IMG/VR virus record: IMGVR_UViG_3300047548_000145 | Location: 1-64,000 of that record | Length of the DNA: 64,000 nucleotides | Source of the DNA: a virus | Strand: one strand, 5' to 3' | Shown: piece after piece, positions 46,646 to 57,122 of the stretch | How positions within the stretch are numbered: the first letter of the stretch is position 1 | Layout: each line of letters starts with the position of its first letter | Made by a program: the position numbers and the translations under genes | The notes under the pieces: model-generated | Databases searched by the model: none | Seen by the model: the letters and a program-made list of their open reading frames with translations, nothing else | Told to the model about the DNA's origin: nothing

Positions 46646-47871
46646 TGGCTACAATTTTACCTACTACTCCTATTGAGATGCCAGACCTCGCTGGTCAGGC
46701 GTTTAAACTACAGGAGTACAGAGCAGGACAGAAGGCTGAGGCCGCAAAGGAAGCCAGAGAGCAGCAGGACAGAAGAGGCGCTAGCATCGGCCTAGATAAA
46801 GCCTACGCCCTTGGTGGTGAGGTAGGAAGACTTATGCCTCCCTATATCCCAGAGACTCAGAAAGCATTTCAGGAGTTTATCAAGGCTGGAGAACAGTATA
46901 AGTATAGCGGACTAGAGAGCGACAAGCAGGCGTTCCTGGAGTCTCAGAATAACTTTAACGCACTATTTGGGTCGGCCCTGGAGAAAAGCAATAGCGATAG
47001 AGAAGAGATTGCTGGTTTCGCTAAAAAGCCATCAGCGTATGCTGTTTCTGGCGACCAATTCAATGAATTGACACAGGGCTACCTAAACACTTCACTTAAT
47101 AAAGAACAGATTCTTAACCCTATGGAAAGATTCGTTCTACCAGTGGCGGAACAGATTAAGTTTTTACAGCCTTCAGATATGGCTAAGGAAGCATCTGGAA
47201 TCGTTCTTGGCCCAAAGGTAAACGACTTCTCACCTGATGGAGTTGCGTTCAACAAGGGTAAAGCTGTTGAGTTTGTGGAAAAGCAATGGCTACCATCTAT
47301 GCTCGCTGACCCAGACTTTTACACCAAGGCTATTATCTACGGAGCTAAGAAGACTGGATGGGGAGGTCTTCACAACAAAGAATTAAGTACGGCAGATTTA
47401 GAGCGCCTGAGAACATTGCCAGCTGACCAGAAGGAAGTGCTTGTTAATGAGTTCCGCAATGATACTATGAATCAGGTTCGCCAGACTATTCCTAATTCGA
47501 TAGGTGAGTACGATAAGAAAGATTCTGAAACCAAGATGAGCACTGAGGCTAAGAATTACTCAAACCTTACGGCTGCTGGTACCGCAGCGCAGCCAGGTAA
47601 GTTGACTATCTCAGGAGGTAAGCCTACCTTTACTTCCAGAGGAGATAAGGTAAACGTTAAGATGGTTGAACTCCCTAGCAATCTATTTATAGGAACTAGA
47701 AACTACGACATCGTAGGCTTTGGAAACGGTTCTGATGGACGTGGATATATTCGTACCCTCACTAAGACAGAGGATGGTGAAGTTAAAGAGTTAAGACGAC
47801 TCACTAAAGAAGACCGAACTGTCTTGAAAAACAAGATGAAGGAAGCGTATTGGGATTACTTCAATTATTAA
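46645..47871 (+). CDS. Internal virion protein candidate, 408 aa
   Basis: Overlaps the preceding stop by one base. Helical N-terminal half (AGQKAEAAKEAREQQDRRGA) and a beta C-terminal part. No motif recognised. Its place between the ejection-like protein and the 3019-residue protein suggests it is injected or lines the internal core. Confidence 0.55.
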   Translation: MATILPTTPIEMPDLAGQAFKLQEYRAGQKAEAAKEAREQQDRRGASIGLDKAYALGGEVGRLMPPYIPETQKAFQEFIKAGEQYKYSGLESDKQAFLESQNNFNALFGSALEKSNSDREEIAGFAKKPSAYAVSGDQFNELTQGYLNTSLNKEQILNPMERFVLPVAEQIKFLQPSDMAKEASGIVLGPKVNDFSPDGVAFNKGKAVEFVEKQWLPSMLADPDFYTKAIIYGAKKTGWGGLHNKELSTADLERLRTLPADQKEVLVNEFRNDTMNQVRQTIPNSIGEYDKKDSETKMSTEAKNYSNLTAAGTAAQPGKLTISGGKPTFTSRGDKVNVKMVELPSNLFIGTRNYDIVGFGNGSDGRGYIRTLTKTEDGEVKELRRLTKEDRTVLKNKMKEAYWDYFNY

Positions 47872-47880
47872 CTAAATTTG
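47850..47880 (+). promoter_or_regulatory. Bacteroidota-type promoter before the giant gene
   Basis: TTG (47850-47852), 20 bp, TAAATTTG (47873-47880), 17 bp before the ATG at 47898. It is the only rightward promoter with both elements, and lies within the end of the upstream gene. Confidence 0.6.
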
Positions 47881-47897
47881 CATATTAACAGTAGCAT

Positions 47898-50800
47898 ATG
47901 CAGGAACTGGAAGAATTAGTTAAATCAGCCAAGTTGGATGGTTTTTCACGAGATGAGTTTGTCGAAGCTATCTCACGGAACCCTAGATTCAAGGGAGTAA
48001 AGCCAGAACAGATTGAAGCTGCCTGGGGCGCTGGTGTAAAAAAAAAAGACCAGTCTCAGCCAAGCTCACTTGGGGCAAAGACGGCATCTACGGCCTCTCC
48101 TTTACAGTCAGGCTTAAGAGAACAAGTTACTCCATCTATCTCGGACTCAGAAAGAGCAGCACCTAGTCTATATAAGGCAACTGGCAAGCCATCCGTAAGC
48201 ACTGAGGCTGTTCCCACTCCTGCAGAGCCTGAATTCAAGCTCGCTAGACCAGGTAAAACTCCAGTACAGGCATCTGATGTTACATCTGTAGCTAACGCTA
48301 AGGAGCAGGACTTCTTGCGTCAGTATGGAGCTATCAAGTCTACTGCGGGAGATGCTTTATCCAAGAAGGTGGTTGAAATTGTAAACAACGCTCCAAAAGG
48401 AAAAGCTAGAGAAGCTATAATTACCAAGAAAGGAGAGTTGGATGAACTATATCGACAGTTCTCTCCTGATGAATCTTCTTCTATGTTTTCCCAGGATCAA
48501 GCGGGTAACGTAGATCTAGATGACACTAAGATAAAACAGGTTCTGTCTTTTATGGATATGAAATCCGTAAAGGATATTGCAAAACTTAGAGACCAAGAGG
48601 AGTTCAATAAAGAAGCTGGAGATGCTTGGCTAAACAATTCTATATCTAGAATAGGTCTTAATGCTATCGGGACATTTCTCACTGTTCCTGATATTGTTAT
48701 GAACATCCCTGAACTTGCTCCATATATGGCGAAGGGATTAGCTATTGAACTCGCATCTGGTGGAAATCCGTACATATCTGGAACATTAAGTGCTGCATTT
48801 AATAAAGACTCTGGTTATATAAATAAAACAGAGTTGGGTGAAATCGGTCAAGCTCTGTTTAATTACAGCGCTGAATTAGGAATGGCTGAAAGAATTGATG
48901 ACTTTGGCGAAGAACGTGCGGCTAAGGGAATCACTGGTAATTTCTCAGATGGTACGTTAAAGGGACTTGGAACTGGAGCTGCTATGCTTGGATCTAGTTT
49001 CATTGACAACCTACCTCAGCTGGCATTGACAGTAGCTGCCCCAGAAGTGGCACTTCCTTTTCTTGGTGCTATGTCCGCAAGCGAGACATACAACAGAATA
49101 GTAGATGACTCAAGTCTAAGCGCAGGAGAAAAGGTAACATACGCTCTGGTTATGGGCGGTATAGAGTACGCATCAGAAAAGATTTTAAATTCTGATGTTT
49201 CTATGCTTAGAAAGAGCATTAAAGATGCAGGAGTAGATCTTGGAACAAAACAAGGAAAGAAAGAGCTTGGCGATGCTATCTTCGGTTGGATGCCACCTGC
49301 TGCAAGATCTATCATAGAAGAACCTATTGAGGAAGCTATTGTAGCTGGCGTAGACCAGGTTATGAACAACCACCTGACAGGTAAGGCTGTAGACATTACT
49401 GAAATTGCAGAGTCTGCATTAGCTGGACTTGGCTCTGGAGTTGGCACTACCGTTCTAACACGAGGAGTAACATCTGTGCTGCAATCTGATAAGGTACAAG
49501 ATACCATCAAGAGAACGGCAGCGATGAAAAAACTCAACAGCTTAATACAAGATGAGAATATTTCCGAGGAGGAGCGTTCTATCTTAAAGGAAGAGCTGTC
49601 AGAACTTGTTAAGAAAGATGCCAAGATTAGAAAAGATGCAGCTAAGTTTTACGACAAATTCTCCCAGGAGGATGTTGATGAGACCGTAAAACTGAATGCT
49701 ACTATTATGAATGGAATTTCCTCGTATGCTAATATGCAAACGCAGGAAGGTAAGGACAGAGTCGTAAGTAGAGTAAAGGACGCTATGGCCAAAAAGAAAG
49801 CCATAGAAGCTAAATATCAAGAAAATGTTAGTCAAGAAGGGAAACAAGTACCAGGTACAGAGCAAGGAGGGGAAACCGCTATCCAAGCCGAACCTGTCGA
49901 AGGAGCAGGCAAAAAAGAGACTCCAGCAGGTAGAGTTCTTCAAGCACCTGAAAAAGCGGTAAGCACTGTACGTGGCTTACTTAATAGACGAGCAACTTAT
50001 TCCGATCCCATTTCTGGCACCATCGTAGAAGGTGATGTATACCAGGATGGGCAGCGTGTTGTAGTAGAGACTGAAGAGGGTAAGATCTTCGACATCGGTA
50101 ACATCGATGAGATCCAAGACAGACCCACTTCCGAGCTGGGTCTAAACGAGGCTAAGGGTCGTATCTCTGTAAACGAAGATGGATCATTCACATACAATGG
50201 TGGGGATAATCAGAAGATTCAGGGAGGCACTGTTATGGTTAACAGACAGGGCGGGCTGAAGTCTATCAAGAAAAACAAAGACGGCTCTATCAAGTCTGTC
50301 GCTATGACTAGCCCTGATGGAACTGAGACATACAACCTAAAAGGTCAGGACGCAGTAGATGCCGCATACCAAATAATGTTAAACTTCTCAACCTCTCCAG
50401 AACAGTCTGCAAGAGTTGAGCAAATGCTACAACAAAATGAAAAAGCAAGAACAGAAATCGAATCAGCAAGAGTCGCTCTTGAGCAAACTCCAGAAACTAC
50501 CACAGAAGAAGCAGCTGGAGATACTGTCAATGATACTGTCGGAGGATATGGACCTAGAGTCGGAGGAGTAGGCAAACAAGCTACCACCCAGGAGATTAGG
50601 ACTAGAACAGCTTCAGACCCCCAGAAGGGAAATCTGTACAATGCTGTACGTAGAGCATCTAAGACTCTCTCTAGCATTATTCCTGACGCTACGTATGTAT
50701 TCGTAGACTCTGACGCAGAAGCCGCTGAATACTACAAGGCTAATATGGCTGACGTAGACGCAAAAGAAAGTGGTTCAGACAAGGGAAGAATCTTCCAGAA

Positions 50801-53800
50801 CAAGAACACAGGTAAGGTTGAAATCGTAATCAATACCAGCAAAGCAGACGATGTTACAGCTTATCACGAGTTGTTCCACGCTGCCTTCTTTAGAGTTTAC
50901 GCTCAAGATGCAAAGACTGCTATCGACTTCTCTAACAGACTAGCTAAAGTACTTGAGTCAGGTACAGCTGCTGAGAAGGCTATTGCCAAGCGTGTAAAGG
51001 ATCACGTATCTAAGTATGAAGGAGATGCTGATGCTGTTGTAAGTGAAGAGTTTCTAGCTGAACTCGCTGGAATTATGACTTCTGATGCCAAGTCTATTAC
51101 GCAGGGTATGGCAGCTAAGCTAGCAAACTTCTTCAACAGAATTGCCAAGGCTATGGGCATTGACCCAATCTTCAAGGAAGCAGCTACCACTAAGGAAGTT
51201 GTAGACTTTATGAACTCGTTTGCCAAAGCTGCTCGTCAAGGTGGAGACATATCTGCGTTCTTGAATGGACCAGTTGAGGCGTTCTTGAGCACACGCAGAG
51301 ATGACGCTGTAGACATTAAAGTTAAGCCCAGTAAACAAAAGGATACTCAAACTCTTGAGGAAGCCCGAGATGGTCTTAAGAAGAAACTACGTAAGTTTTT
51401 CCCTACTACAAGTGACGACTTGTTAACTCCGCAAGAAATAAGAGTCTATTTTATGGACGACAATTTCAAGTACAACAGGAAGTTCGGGAAAACATATGAA
51501 AACGTAGCTAATATATTAGCTCATATGGCAGAACAAGAAGACGTGTACTTGTTTCCTAGTAGGAGTCTTCCTGGTGGATTTTTGTTTGGAGACTTCTTAA
51601 ACGGCAGTGAGGCCCTTGATATGAACGTAGAACTGGCGCCAAATGCCGATGGAGACGTATATATCGAGACTGTTGAATCTTTTGATACAGACGGAACGAA
51701 CAAGGGAGCAGGCACTCGATTAATGAATAGGCTAATCGAAGCTGCTGATTTTCTAGGAGTTAAACTTGCTCTAGATGCGTATCCGACCAAGAGATTCCAA
51801 TATGACGAAAACAGAGGAAAGGAGTTTACTAAAAAGCAGCTAGACGGTATGGCTGACAGACTCGTGACTGACTTCTATAGCAAGTTTGGATTTGTGTCTA
51901 AGTCAACTGATTCTAAAAACAAAGAGGAATTCCGCTCTATGTACAGGGAGCCAGCTGCTATGAGCGAAGAGGTTCTGACTGGAACATTTAGACCATCTAG
52001 TAGTAAATCTGTAGGCAAGGTTGATCCCAAGGCCAAGAGAGAGAATCTGGAACGCTCTAAGAACTTCCCAACTCAGACTGTATCCTCTATGGATTACGAT
52101 GGTGAGACTGTTCTCACTACTCCATCTGATAGACTTGCAGCTGGAGCGTACACGCTTCCCTCTGGAGAGAAAGTAGAACTCAAGGGTGGATTTGGATACC
52201 CTGCACAGACTGGAAAGGTTTGGGCGGCATCTAAACTATCAAAAGCAACCCCTCTAGTTGGCCAGATAAATAGACAGATTAAAGAGCGGGGTTATGCACT
52301 TGTCGCTCCTATCATTATGGCTGATGCTTCGCATAAAAGTAACTACACATACTTTAGTGTTGCGATGAAGTTAATCAACCAAGCTGCCGACAAGAAGAAG
52401 CTTAGCAATAAGGATTTCTTGGATCAGGTAAAAAATGCTGGAAAGAAAGCTGGTGTTGATTTGTCAGATGTAAACGCAAAGACTGTAAAGGAGAATACTG
52501 ATATTCTGTTGGACAAGTTCTCTGTAGAAAGCGGGGCTTTTGAACGCAGAAAAGGTTTTATTACTGAGCTTCTTGGGAATACCACACCTGGGGGTAAAAA
52601 CAATGTTAAACTTAATGGCGTTGTAACTTCCGACCAGTTGGCTGCTATGCTGGCTGATCCAATCTTAGATGGTATGCCTAGAGGCGCAATTGTTTCCTTA
52701 ATCAAGGTTACTAAGCCAGTAGTAGCTAGAAAGACATCTATTGAAGAGGACGGATTTCTATTTCACGAATCGTATCCAGCTGTTATTGAGACAGAGGAAG
52801 GTGGTATTGAAATGATTCTCATCGATGACGCTCAACTCGCAATGGAAGCAATTCCAGTAGCAGAGACTACAAATGGTAAAATCGTATCACTTGCGGCAAG
52901 AGATGGCAACAAGAACGATTATGCCACAGATCTTGGCCTTAGCAATATACCAGGTGTCAACAAAGGGACTTTACGTATATCAGATACAGATGCAAATAAA
53001 ACAGAACAAGATGGAAAAGAAGCAAAACGACCAGCAGCAGGCAACAGACTCTTCAATGAGCCCCTCACGGCAGTTAAGAGCATTGCGGACAAGTATTTCA
53101 AAGGAGCTTTCGGAACTGAAAGACCTAAGTTCGAAGGGACGAGGACGCTAGACGAAGCCAGAGCGAAGCGTATTAGTGATGCGTTTGATGCGATGAAACA
53201 TTCGCCAAACGATCCAGAAGTTGCTGCTGCATACGAAGCGCTAGCTAAGGAGACTGTTGACCAGTACAATGCCTTCCTTGATGCTGGATACACCGTTGAG
53301 ATTAACAATGATGAGCCGTATGCTAACTCTCAGGAGATGATTGATGACTTGAGAAACAACAAGCGTATCAAGATTTTCTCCACTGAGTCTGGATTCGGAG
53401 ACACTCCAATTACACCTAAGCAAAGAAAAGAGAACCCATTACTAGCGACTACTAAGTTCAAGGATGTCAACGGACAGCCTATGCTGGTCAATGACTTGTT
53501 CCGTGCTGTTCACGACTTCTATGGACACGCTGAGCTTGGTAACTCTTTCGGTGCAAAAGGCGAGGAAAATGCCTGGAACGTACACGCTCGTATGTTCTCT
53601 CCGCTGGCTAGACGTGCTATGACTACTGAGACTCGTGGTCAGAACTCTTATGTAAACTTCTCTGGTGTTAACGAAAAGATTGACAAACTTAGAGAAAAGG
53701 CTAGGAAGTTGCGTGAGGAGGGTAAGCTTGACGAGGCCCTGGATGTTGCTGGTCAGATTTACGAACTTACTTCATTTGCTGACCAGAAGGTTGGATTGCT

Positions 53801-56800
53801 TCCAGAAGAGTTCTCTCAGATTGATGGCCTTGAGGCTAGAAGCTCTAAGTTTGACGACAGTAAAAGAAGCTTCAGTAAGGCTGAACTTGACGAATTGCCC
53901 AACAGTAGATACACTAAAGAGCAGATCGAGTCGATGATAAACAGCGGGACATATTCTCTTATGTCTGCCGAGAATCCACAAGCTGCTAAAACAGTGGAGG
54001 ACAATGACGAAAGAACTGCTAGAGCTGAAAAGTGGCTAAAGAAAAATGGCTACGGAAATTACACAAAAATCTATGGCGTATTCGGAAACAAGGAGAACAG
54101 CTTCCTTGTGCCAGATATGACTATGGAAGATGCTGAAGCATTCAGGAAAGAGTTTGATCAGGAATCTGTTGCTCACTCTGATGGATATATCGATAAATAT
54201 GGTGTTAATCCAAGAGACAGAGAAGGTAACAAGTTTGGAATAGACTACAAAAATCCGAAAAGCAATAACTACTCTATCATAAAAGACTCTGAAGGTGATG
54301 TTATTTCTTTCCAAACTAACTATAACTTCAAGGAGAGAGAAAGTTTTGATATTGCATCACGTTCATCTAAGGCTTCTCAAGATGCCTATGATATTGTTGA
54401 TGAACTAGCTACAGAAGGAGCGGTTAAGCCCACTACGATGCAGAAGGTTAAGGACAATACGCTCCGTGCATTTGTCCTGACTCCAGAGCAGCAGCTTGTG
54501 CGCTCATACAAAGAGACACAACAGTCTATGGTAGGTAGAGCTGGCAAGAAGATTCGTGTACAGGCAGAATCTCTTAATAAGTTACTCGGCAAGAATGACG
54601 AACTGAGACTAGCGGTAACTGCGTATCTGTCTGGAGATCTTGCTAGCTCATACGATATCATCGACAAGAGCCCGAAGGGAGAACAGATTTTCGACTTGCT
54701 TACTGATATGCGGGCTTTCGTTGACTCTATGTCTAGCGACCTGACTACCAGTCCTTCGTTTATGGCTCTTCCTGATGCCCTGAAGGCCACTATTCAGGCT
54801 AATATCGGCACTTACCTCAGAACCTCGTACAGATTCTGGAAAGATAAGAACTACAACATAGACAAGGCTATGCGTAGAGAGGCTATCGCCCACCAGTTTG
54901 ATAGCAACGTTGCGTATGAACTTGACAAGCTGTTGAAGGAGGGAATGTCTCCCGATGATGCCGAGGTGAAGATCAACTCAAGCCGTGACGAAATACTTCG
55001 CAAGGCAGAGAAGCAGATTGATGAGTATATTGCTGAGGTTGAGAGAATCAGAAACGCCCCTGAGTTCAAGGCTTCTGGAGTAGTGACTGCTGGACAAATT
55101 AAGATCCCTTCAGACCAGTTGTCTGGGAAGAAAACTGTTCCTGATTATATTCAGCAGCTGCTTGGAGTTGAGAAGGATCCTGTGGTTAGATTTGTAGATA
55201 CTGCTGTAGCTCTTGCCAATATCAAATACAAGGGAGAGATGGTCTATAAGATTGTCACCTCGCTTGGAGCTGATTCAATCAAGACTGCTGATCAGGTTAC
55301 TGATGGACAGATTAAGAATAGAGAATTCATCAAGGTTAATGACAAGTTCTCTCCTCTTAACGATATGTACGTGCATAAAGATGTGTTTGATGTAATCAAC
55401 AACGAGGACATATACTCATCTGATATATCTTGGATACAGGGATATTTCAACATTCTAAAGCTGTCCAGAAAAAGTAAGGTTATATACAACTCACCGACTT
55501 GGAGAAAGAACATTACTGGTGGATGGCAAATTATGTTGGCTAATGGTGTAATTAACACTTCAACCATAACAGACTTAGTAAACAGAGCTAAGTTCCTGGC
55601 TGGCAAAGAAGATCCTGAAGTTGCAGTTCTGCTTGATCGTATGGCTGAGTTTGGACTTATTGGCACTGACGTTAATGCAAACATTATTGGAAATGTAGAT
55701 GCCATATATGCCTCTTCGCTCACTGGAGATACAAAGTTTCTTGACAAGGCTTCCAATTACATCAAGTCAGTTGATGCTAAAGTTGGGGAGAAGTACTCCG
55801 CAATTGACGACTACACCAAGATGATTATCTTCAGAAACAAGCGTGACAATGCTGCTAAGAAGATGTTTGGTAAGCCGTTCAGTGAACTAACTGAAGCAGA
55901 ACAATACAAGTCTGATGCTGCGCTGGCAGAGGAGATCAAGAGAACTACACCTACGTTCTCAAGACTTCCACCAGCATACAAGAAACTTGCAAAGCTTCCT
56001 GTTGGTGACTTCTTGTCATTTAAATTGGAAGCCGCTAGATCTATATCTAACGTGTTCATTACAGCTGTAGAGGACATCAAGAAGAGCACAGACCCTAAAT
56101 TGTCTAGCGTACAGAGAAAAGCGTATGCAATTAGTGGTGTCTCTAAGTTGATGGGAGCTTCAACTGCATTGTCTATGGCATACGTAATTCCTGCTATGCT
56201 GTCATCTATGTTCCTAGGCGATGATGAAGAACTGTATGAAGATGCCCTTAAGCTCAGAGCCAACTGGATGGATGGTCACAACCTTGTAGTAAAGAAAGTA
56301 TATCCTGACGGTAGAATCGCTTACTACGATTTGTCTATGGAGGATACGTATGGAGACATCACTAACACTATATTTCAGTTGTCTAATGGCGAGCTAGAGT
56401 CCGCTATTAAATCACTAGCTGCTGACGTACAACCTAATATGGCTGTTGAATTACTTGTATCGATCTTCACTGGGAAGAATGAATATGCTGGAGACTTGTA
56501 CGAGAGTTATGATCCTGTGTATATGAAGGCACTAAAGCTGGCTGGACACAGTGTAAAGAGCACTGTAGCTCCTCCATCAGCATATTCCTCAGGGAGGGAC
56601 GCATCTAAGGCTGTTGAAGACAACCCAGAACTTAATTGGACTCAGGAATTCCTGACCCGTTTTGTCAAGCGGATTGCAGTCAGGGACTACGAGTCTAATG
56701 CAGGAAAGCAGTTCTACTATATCGTTAAAGAGTCCAGTAGTGGAATCACTAAAGATGAACAGTACACCAAGCTTGAGGGAGACGCTAGAGAGAACAGATT

Positions 56801-56957
56801 CGAAGCACTTAGCGATATGAGAGAAGAGTACCTAGCGCTTACAAAGATTTCTCAGTACTACGGCAATAGAGAGCTTAAGAGAAACGCTAAGGACGCAGTT
56901 AAGCGATACCTGAACAAGGATGAAGAAGCTTATGTATTAAGAGGTAAAATAAGATAA
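47898..56957 (+). CDS. Giant polyvalent virion protein, 3019 aa, with zincin and GNAT-like domains
   Basis: Segments visible in order: a helical N-terminus; a hydrophobic,  membrane-active stretch (about 245-545); an SH3-like part (about 695-740); a zinc protease domain with DVTAYHELFHAAFF (His990-Glu991, His994) and a downstream EEFLAE (about 1050); a GNAT-like domain with TNKGAGTRLMNRLIEAADFL (about 1267) and FYSKFGF; a module with LFRAVHDFYGHAELGNSFG and ARMFSPLARRAMTTETRGQN (about 1868-1920); a 700-residue helical C-terminus with further membrane-like helices near 2740. Such proteins are packaged and injected. Enzymatic parts may act on host targets on entry. A10 run at 48038-48047. Confidence 0.7.
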   Translation: MQELEELVKSAKLDGFSRDEFVEAISRNPRFKGVKPEQIEAAWGAGVKKKDQSQPSSLGAKTASTASPLQSGLREQVTPSISDSERAAPSLYKATGKPSVSTEAVPTPAEPEFKLARPGKTPVQASDVTSVANAKEQDFLRQYGAIKSTAGDALSKKVVEIVNNAPKGKAREAIITKKGELDELYRQFSPDESSSMFSQDQAGNVDLDDTKIKQVLSFMDMKSVKDIAKLRDQEEFNKEAGDAWLNNSISRIGLNAIGTFLTVPDIVMNIPELAPYMAKGLAIELASGGNPYISGTLSAAFNKDSGYINKTELGEIGQALFNYSAELGMAERIDDFGEERAAKGITGNFSDGTLKGLGTGAAMLGSSFIDNLPQLALTVAAPEVALPFLGAMSASETYNRIVDDSSLSAGEKVTYALVMGGIEYASEKILNSDVSMLRKSIKDAGVDLGTKQGKKELGDAIFGWMPPAARSIIEEPIEEAIVAGVDQVMNNHLTGKAVDITEIAESALAGLGSGVGTTVLTRGVTSVLQSDKVQDTIKRTAAMKKLNSLIQDENISEEERSILKEELSELVKKDAKIRKDAAKFYDKFSQEDVDETVKLNATIMNGISSYANMQTQEGKDRVVSRVKDAMAKKKAIEAKYQENVSQEGKQVPGTEQGGETAIQAEPVEGAGKKETPAGRVLQAPEKAVSTVRGLLNRRATYSDPISGTIVEGDVYQDGQRVVVETEEGKIFDIGNIDEIQDRPTSELGLNEAKGRISVNEDGSFTYNGGDNQKIQGGTVMVNRQGGLKSIKKNKDGSIKSVAMTSPDGTETYNLKGQDAVDAAYQIMLNFSTSPEQSARVEQMLQQNEKARTEIESARVALEQTPETTTEEAAGDTVNDTVGGYGPRVGGVGKQATTQEIRTRTASDPQKGNLYNAVRRASKTLSSIIPDATYVFVDSDAEAAEYYKANMADVDAKESGSDKGRIFQNKNTGKVEIVINTSKADDVTAYHELFHAAFFRVYAQDAKTAIDFSNRLAKVLESGTAAEKAIAKRVKDHVSKYEGDADAVVSEEFLAELAGIMTSDAKSITQGMAAKLANFFNRIAKAMGIDPIFKEAATTKEVVDFMNSFAKAARQGGDISAFLNGPVEAFLSTRRDDAVDIKVKPSKQKDTQTLEEARDGLKKKLRKFFPTTSDDLLTPQEIRVYFMDDNFKYNRKFGKTYENVANILAHMAEQEDVYLFPSRSLPGGFLFGDFLNGSEALDMNVELAPNADGDVYIETVESFDTDGTNKGAGTRLMNRLIEAADFLGVKLALDAYPTKRFQYDENRGKEFTKKQLDGMADRLVTDFYSKFGFVSKSTDSKNKEEFRSMYREPAAMSEEVLTGTFRPSSSKSVGKVDPKAKRENLERSKNFPTQTVSSMDYDGETVLTTPSDRLAAGAYTLPSGEKVELKGGFGYPAQTGKVWAASKLSKATPLVGQINRQIKERGYALVAPIIMADASHKSNYTYFSVAMKLINQAADKKKLSNKDFLDQVKNAGKKAGVDLSDVNAKTVKENTDILLDKFSVESGAFERRKGFITELLGNTTPGGKNNVKLNGVVTSDQLAAMLADPILDGMPRGAIVSLIKVTKPVVARKTSIEEDGFLFHESYPAVIETEEGGIEMILIDDAQLAMEAIPVAETTNGKIVSLAARDGNKNDYATDLGLSNIPGVNKGTLRISDTDANKTEQDGKEAKRPAAGNRLFNEPLTAVKSIADKYFKGAFGTERPKFEGTRTLDEARAKRISDAFDAMKHSPNDPEVAAAYEALAKETVDQYNAFLDAGYTVEINNDEPYANSQEMIDDLRNNKRIKIFSTESGFGDTPITPKQRKENPLLATTKFKDVNGQPMLVNDLFRAVHDFYGHAELGNSFGAKGEENAWNVHARMFSPLARRAMTTETRGQNSYVNFSGVNEKIDKLREKARKLREEGKLDEALDVAGQIYELTSFADQKVGLLPEEFSQIDGLEARSSKFDDSKRSFSKAELDELPNSRYTKEQIESMINSGTYSLMSAENPQAAKTVEDNDERTARAEKWLKKNGYGNYTKIYGVFGNKENSFLVPDMTMEDAEAFRKEFDQESVAHSDGYIDKYGVNPRDREGNKFGIDYKNPKSNNYSIIKDSEGDVISFQTNYNFKERESFDIASRSSKASQDAYDIVDELATEGAVKPTTMQKVKDNTLRAFVLTPEQQLVRSYKETQQSMVGRAGKKIRVQAESLNKLLGKNDELRLAVTAYLSGDLASSYDIIDKSPKGEQIFDLLTDMRAFVDSMSSDLTTSPSFMALPDALKATIQANIGTYLRTSYRFWKDKNYNIDKAMRREAIAHQFDSNVAYELDKLLKEGMSPDDAEVKINSSRDEILRKAEKQIDEYIAEVERIRNAPEFKASGVVTAGQIKIPSDQLSGKKTVPDYIQQLLGVEKDPVVRFVDTAVALANIKYKGEMVYKIVTSLGADSIKTADQVTDGQIKNREFIKVNDKFSPLNDMYVHKDVFDVINNEDIYSSDISWIQGYFNILKLSRKSKVIYNSPTWRKNITGGWQIMLANGVINTSTITDLVNRAKFLAGKEDPEVAVLLDRMAEFGLIGTDVNANIIGNVDAIYASSLTGDTKFLDKASNYIKSVDAKVGEKYSAIDDYTKMIIFRNKRDNAAKKMFGKPFSELTEAEQYKSDAALAEEIKRTTPTFSRLPPAYKKLAKLPVGDFLSFKLEAARSISNVFITAVEDIKKSTDPKLSSVQRKAYAISGVSKLMGASTALSMAYVIPAMLSSMFLGDDEELYEDALKLRANWMDGHNLVVKKVYPDGRIAYYDLSMEDTYGDITNTIFQLSNGELESAIKSLAADVQPNMAVELLVSIFTGKNEYAGDLYESYDPVYMKALKLAGHSVKSTVAPPSAYSSGRDASKAVEDNPELNWTQEFLTRFVKRIAVRDYESNAGKQFYYIVKESSSGITKDEQYTKLEGDARENRFEALSDMREEYLALTKISQYYGNRELKRNAKDAVKRYLNKDEEAYVLRGKIR

Positions 56958-56958
56958 G

Positions 56959-57093
56959 ATGGCTAAAGCAAAAGAAGGAACAGCCTTTGTTCCAAAACCA
57001 AAGAAGAAGCGTAAAGGAGTACACGCTAAGACCAAGCACTCCAAGAGCAAGAACGCCACCAACTATAAGAAGGTAAGCATCGGACAGGGGTAA
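56959..57093 (+). CDS. Small basic protein, 44 aa
   Basis: ATG 56959 to TAA 57093. MAKAKEGTAFVPKPKKKRKG followed by VHAKTKHSKSKNATNYKK. The KPKKKR-x-G-x-HAKTKHSK pattern is a conserved short gene of Bacteroidota phages (recalled). One base after the giant gene and right before the terminator. DNA-binding or virion filler is plausible. Confidence 0.75.
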   Translation: MAKAKEGTAFVPKPKKKRKGVHAKTKHSKSKNATNYKKVSIGQG

Positions 57094-57100
57094 ATGAAAA

Positions 57101-57118
57101 AGGGGCCAGTAGGCCCCT
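57101..57118. terminator. Bidirectional terminator
   Basis: AGGGGCC-AGTA-GGCCCCT, 7-bp stem, with an A-run on the left (57097-57100) and a T-rich right flank (TCTTTCT). It separates the convergent late operon (ends 57093) and nrdA (ends 57123), and ends both. Confidence 0.85.
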
Positions 57119-57122
57119 CTTT

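Noticed and set aside
23415-57093. Assignment to crAss-like phages
   Set aside because: Gene order and a large hub protein are reminiscent, but the giant gene shows no RNA polymerase motif and the hallmark genes cannot be compared without a search.
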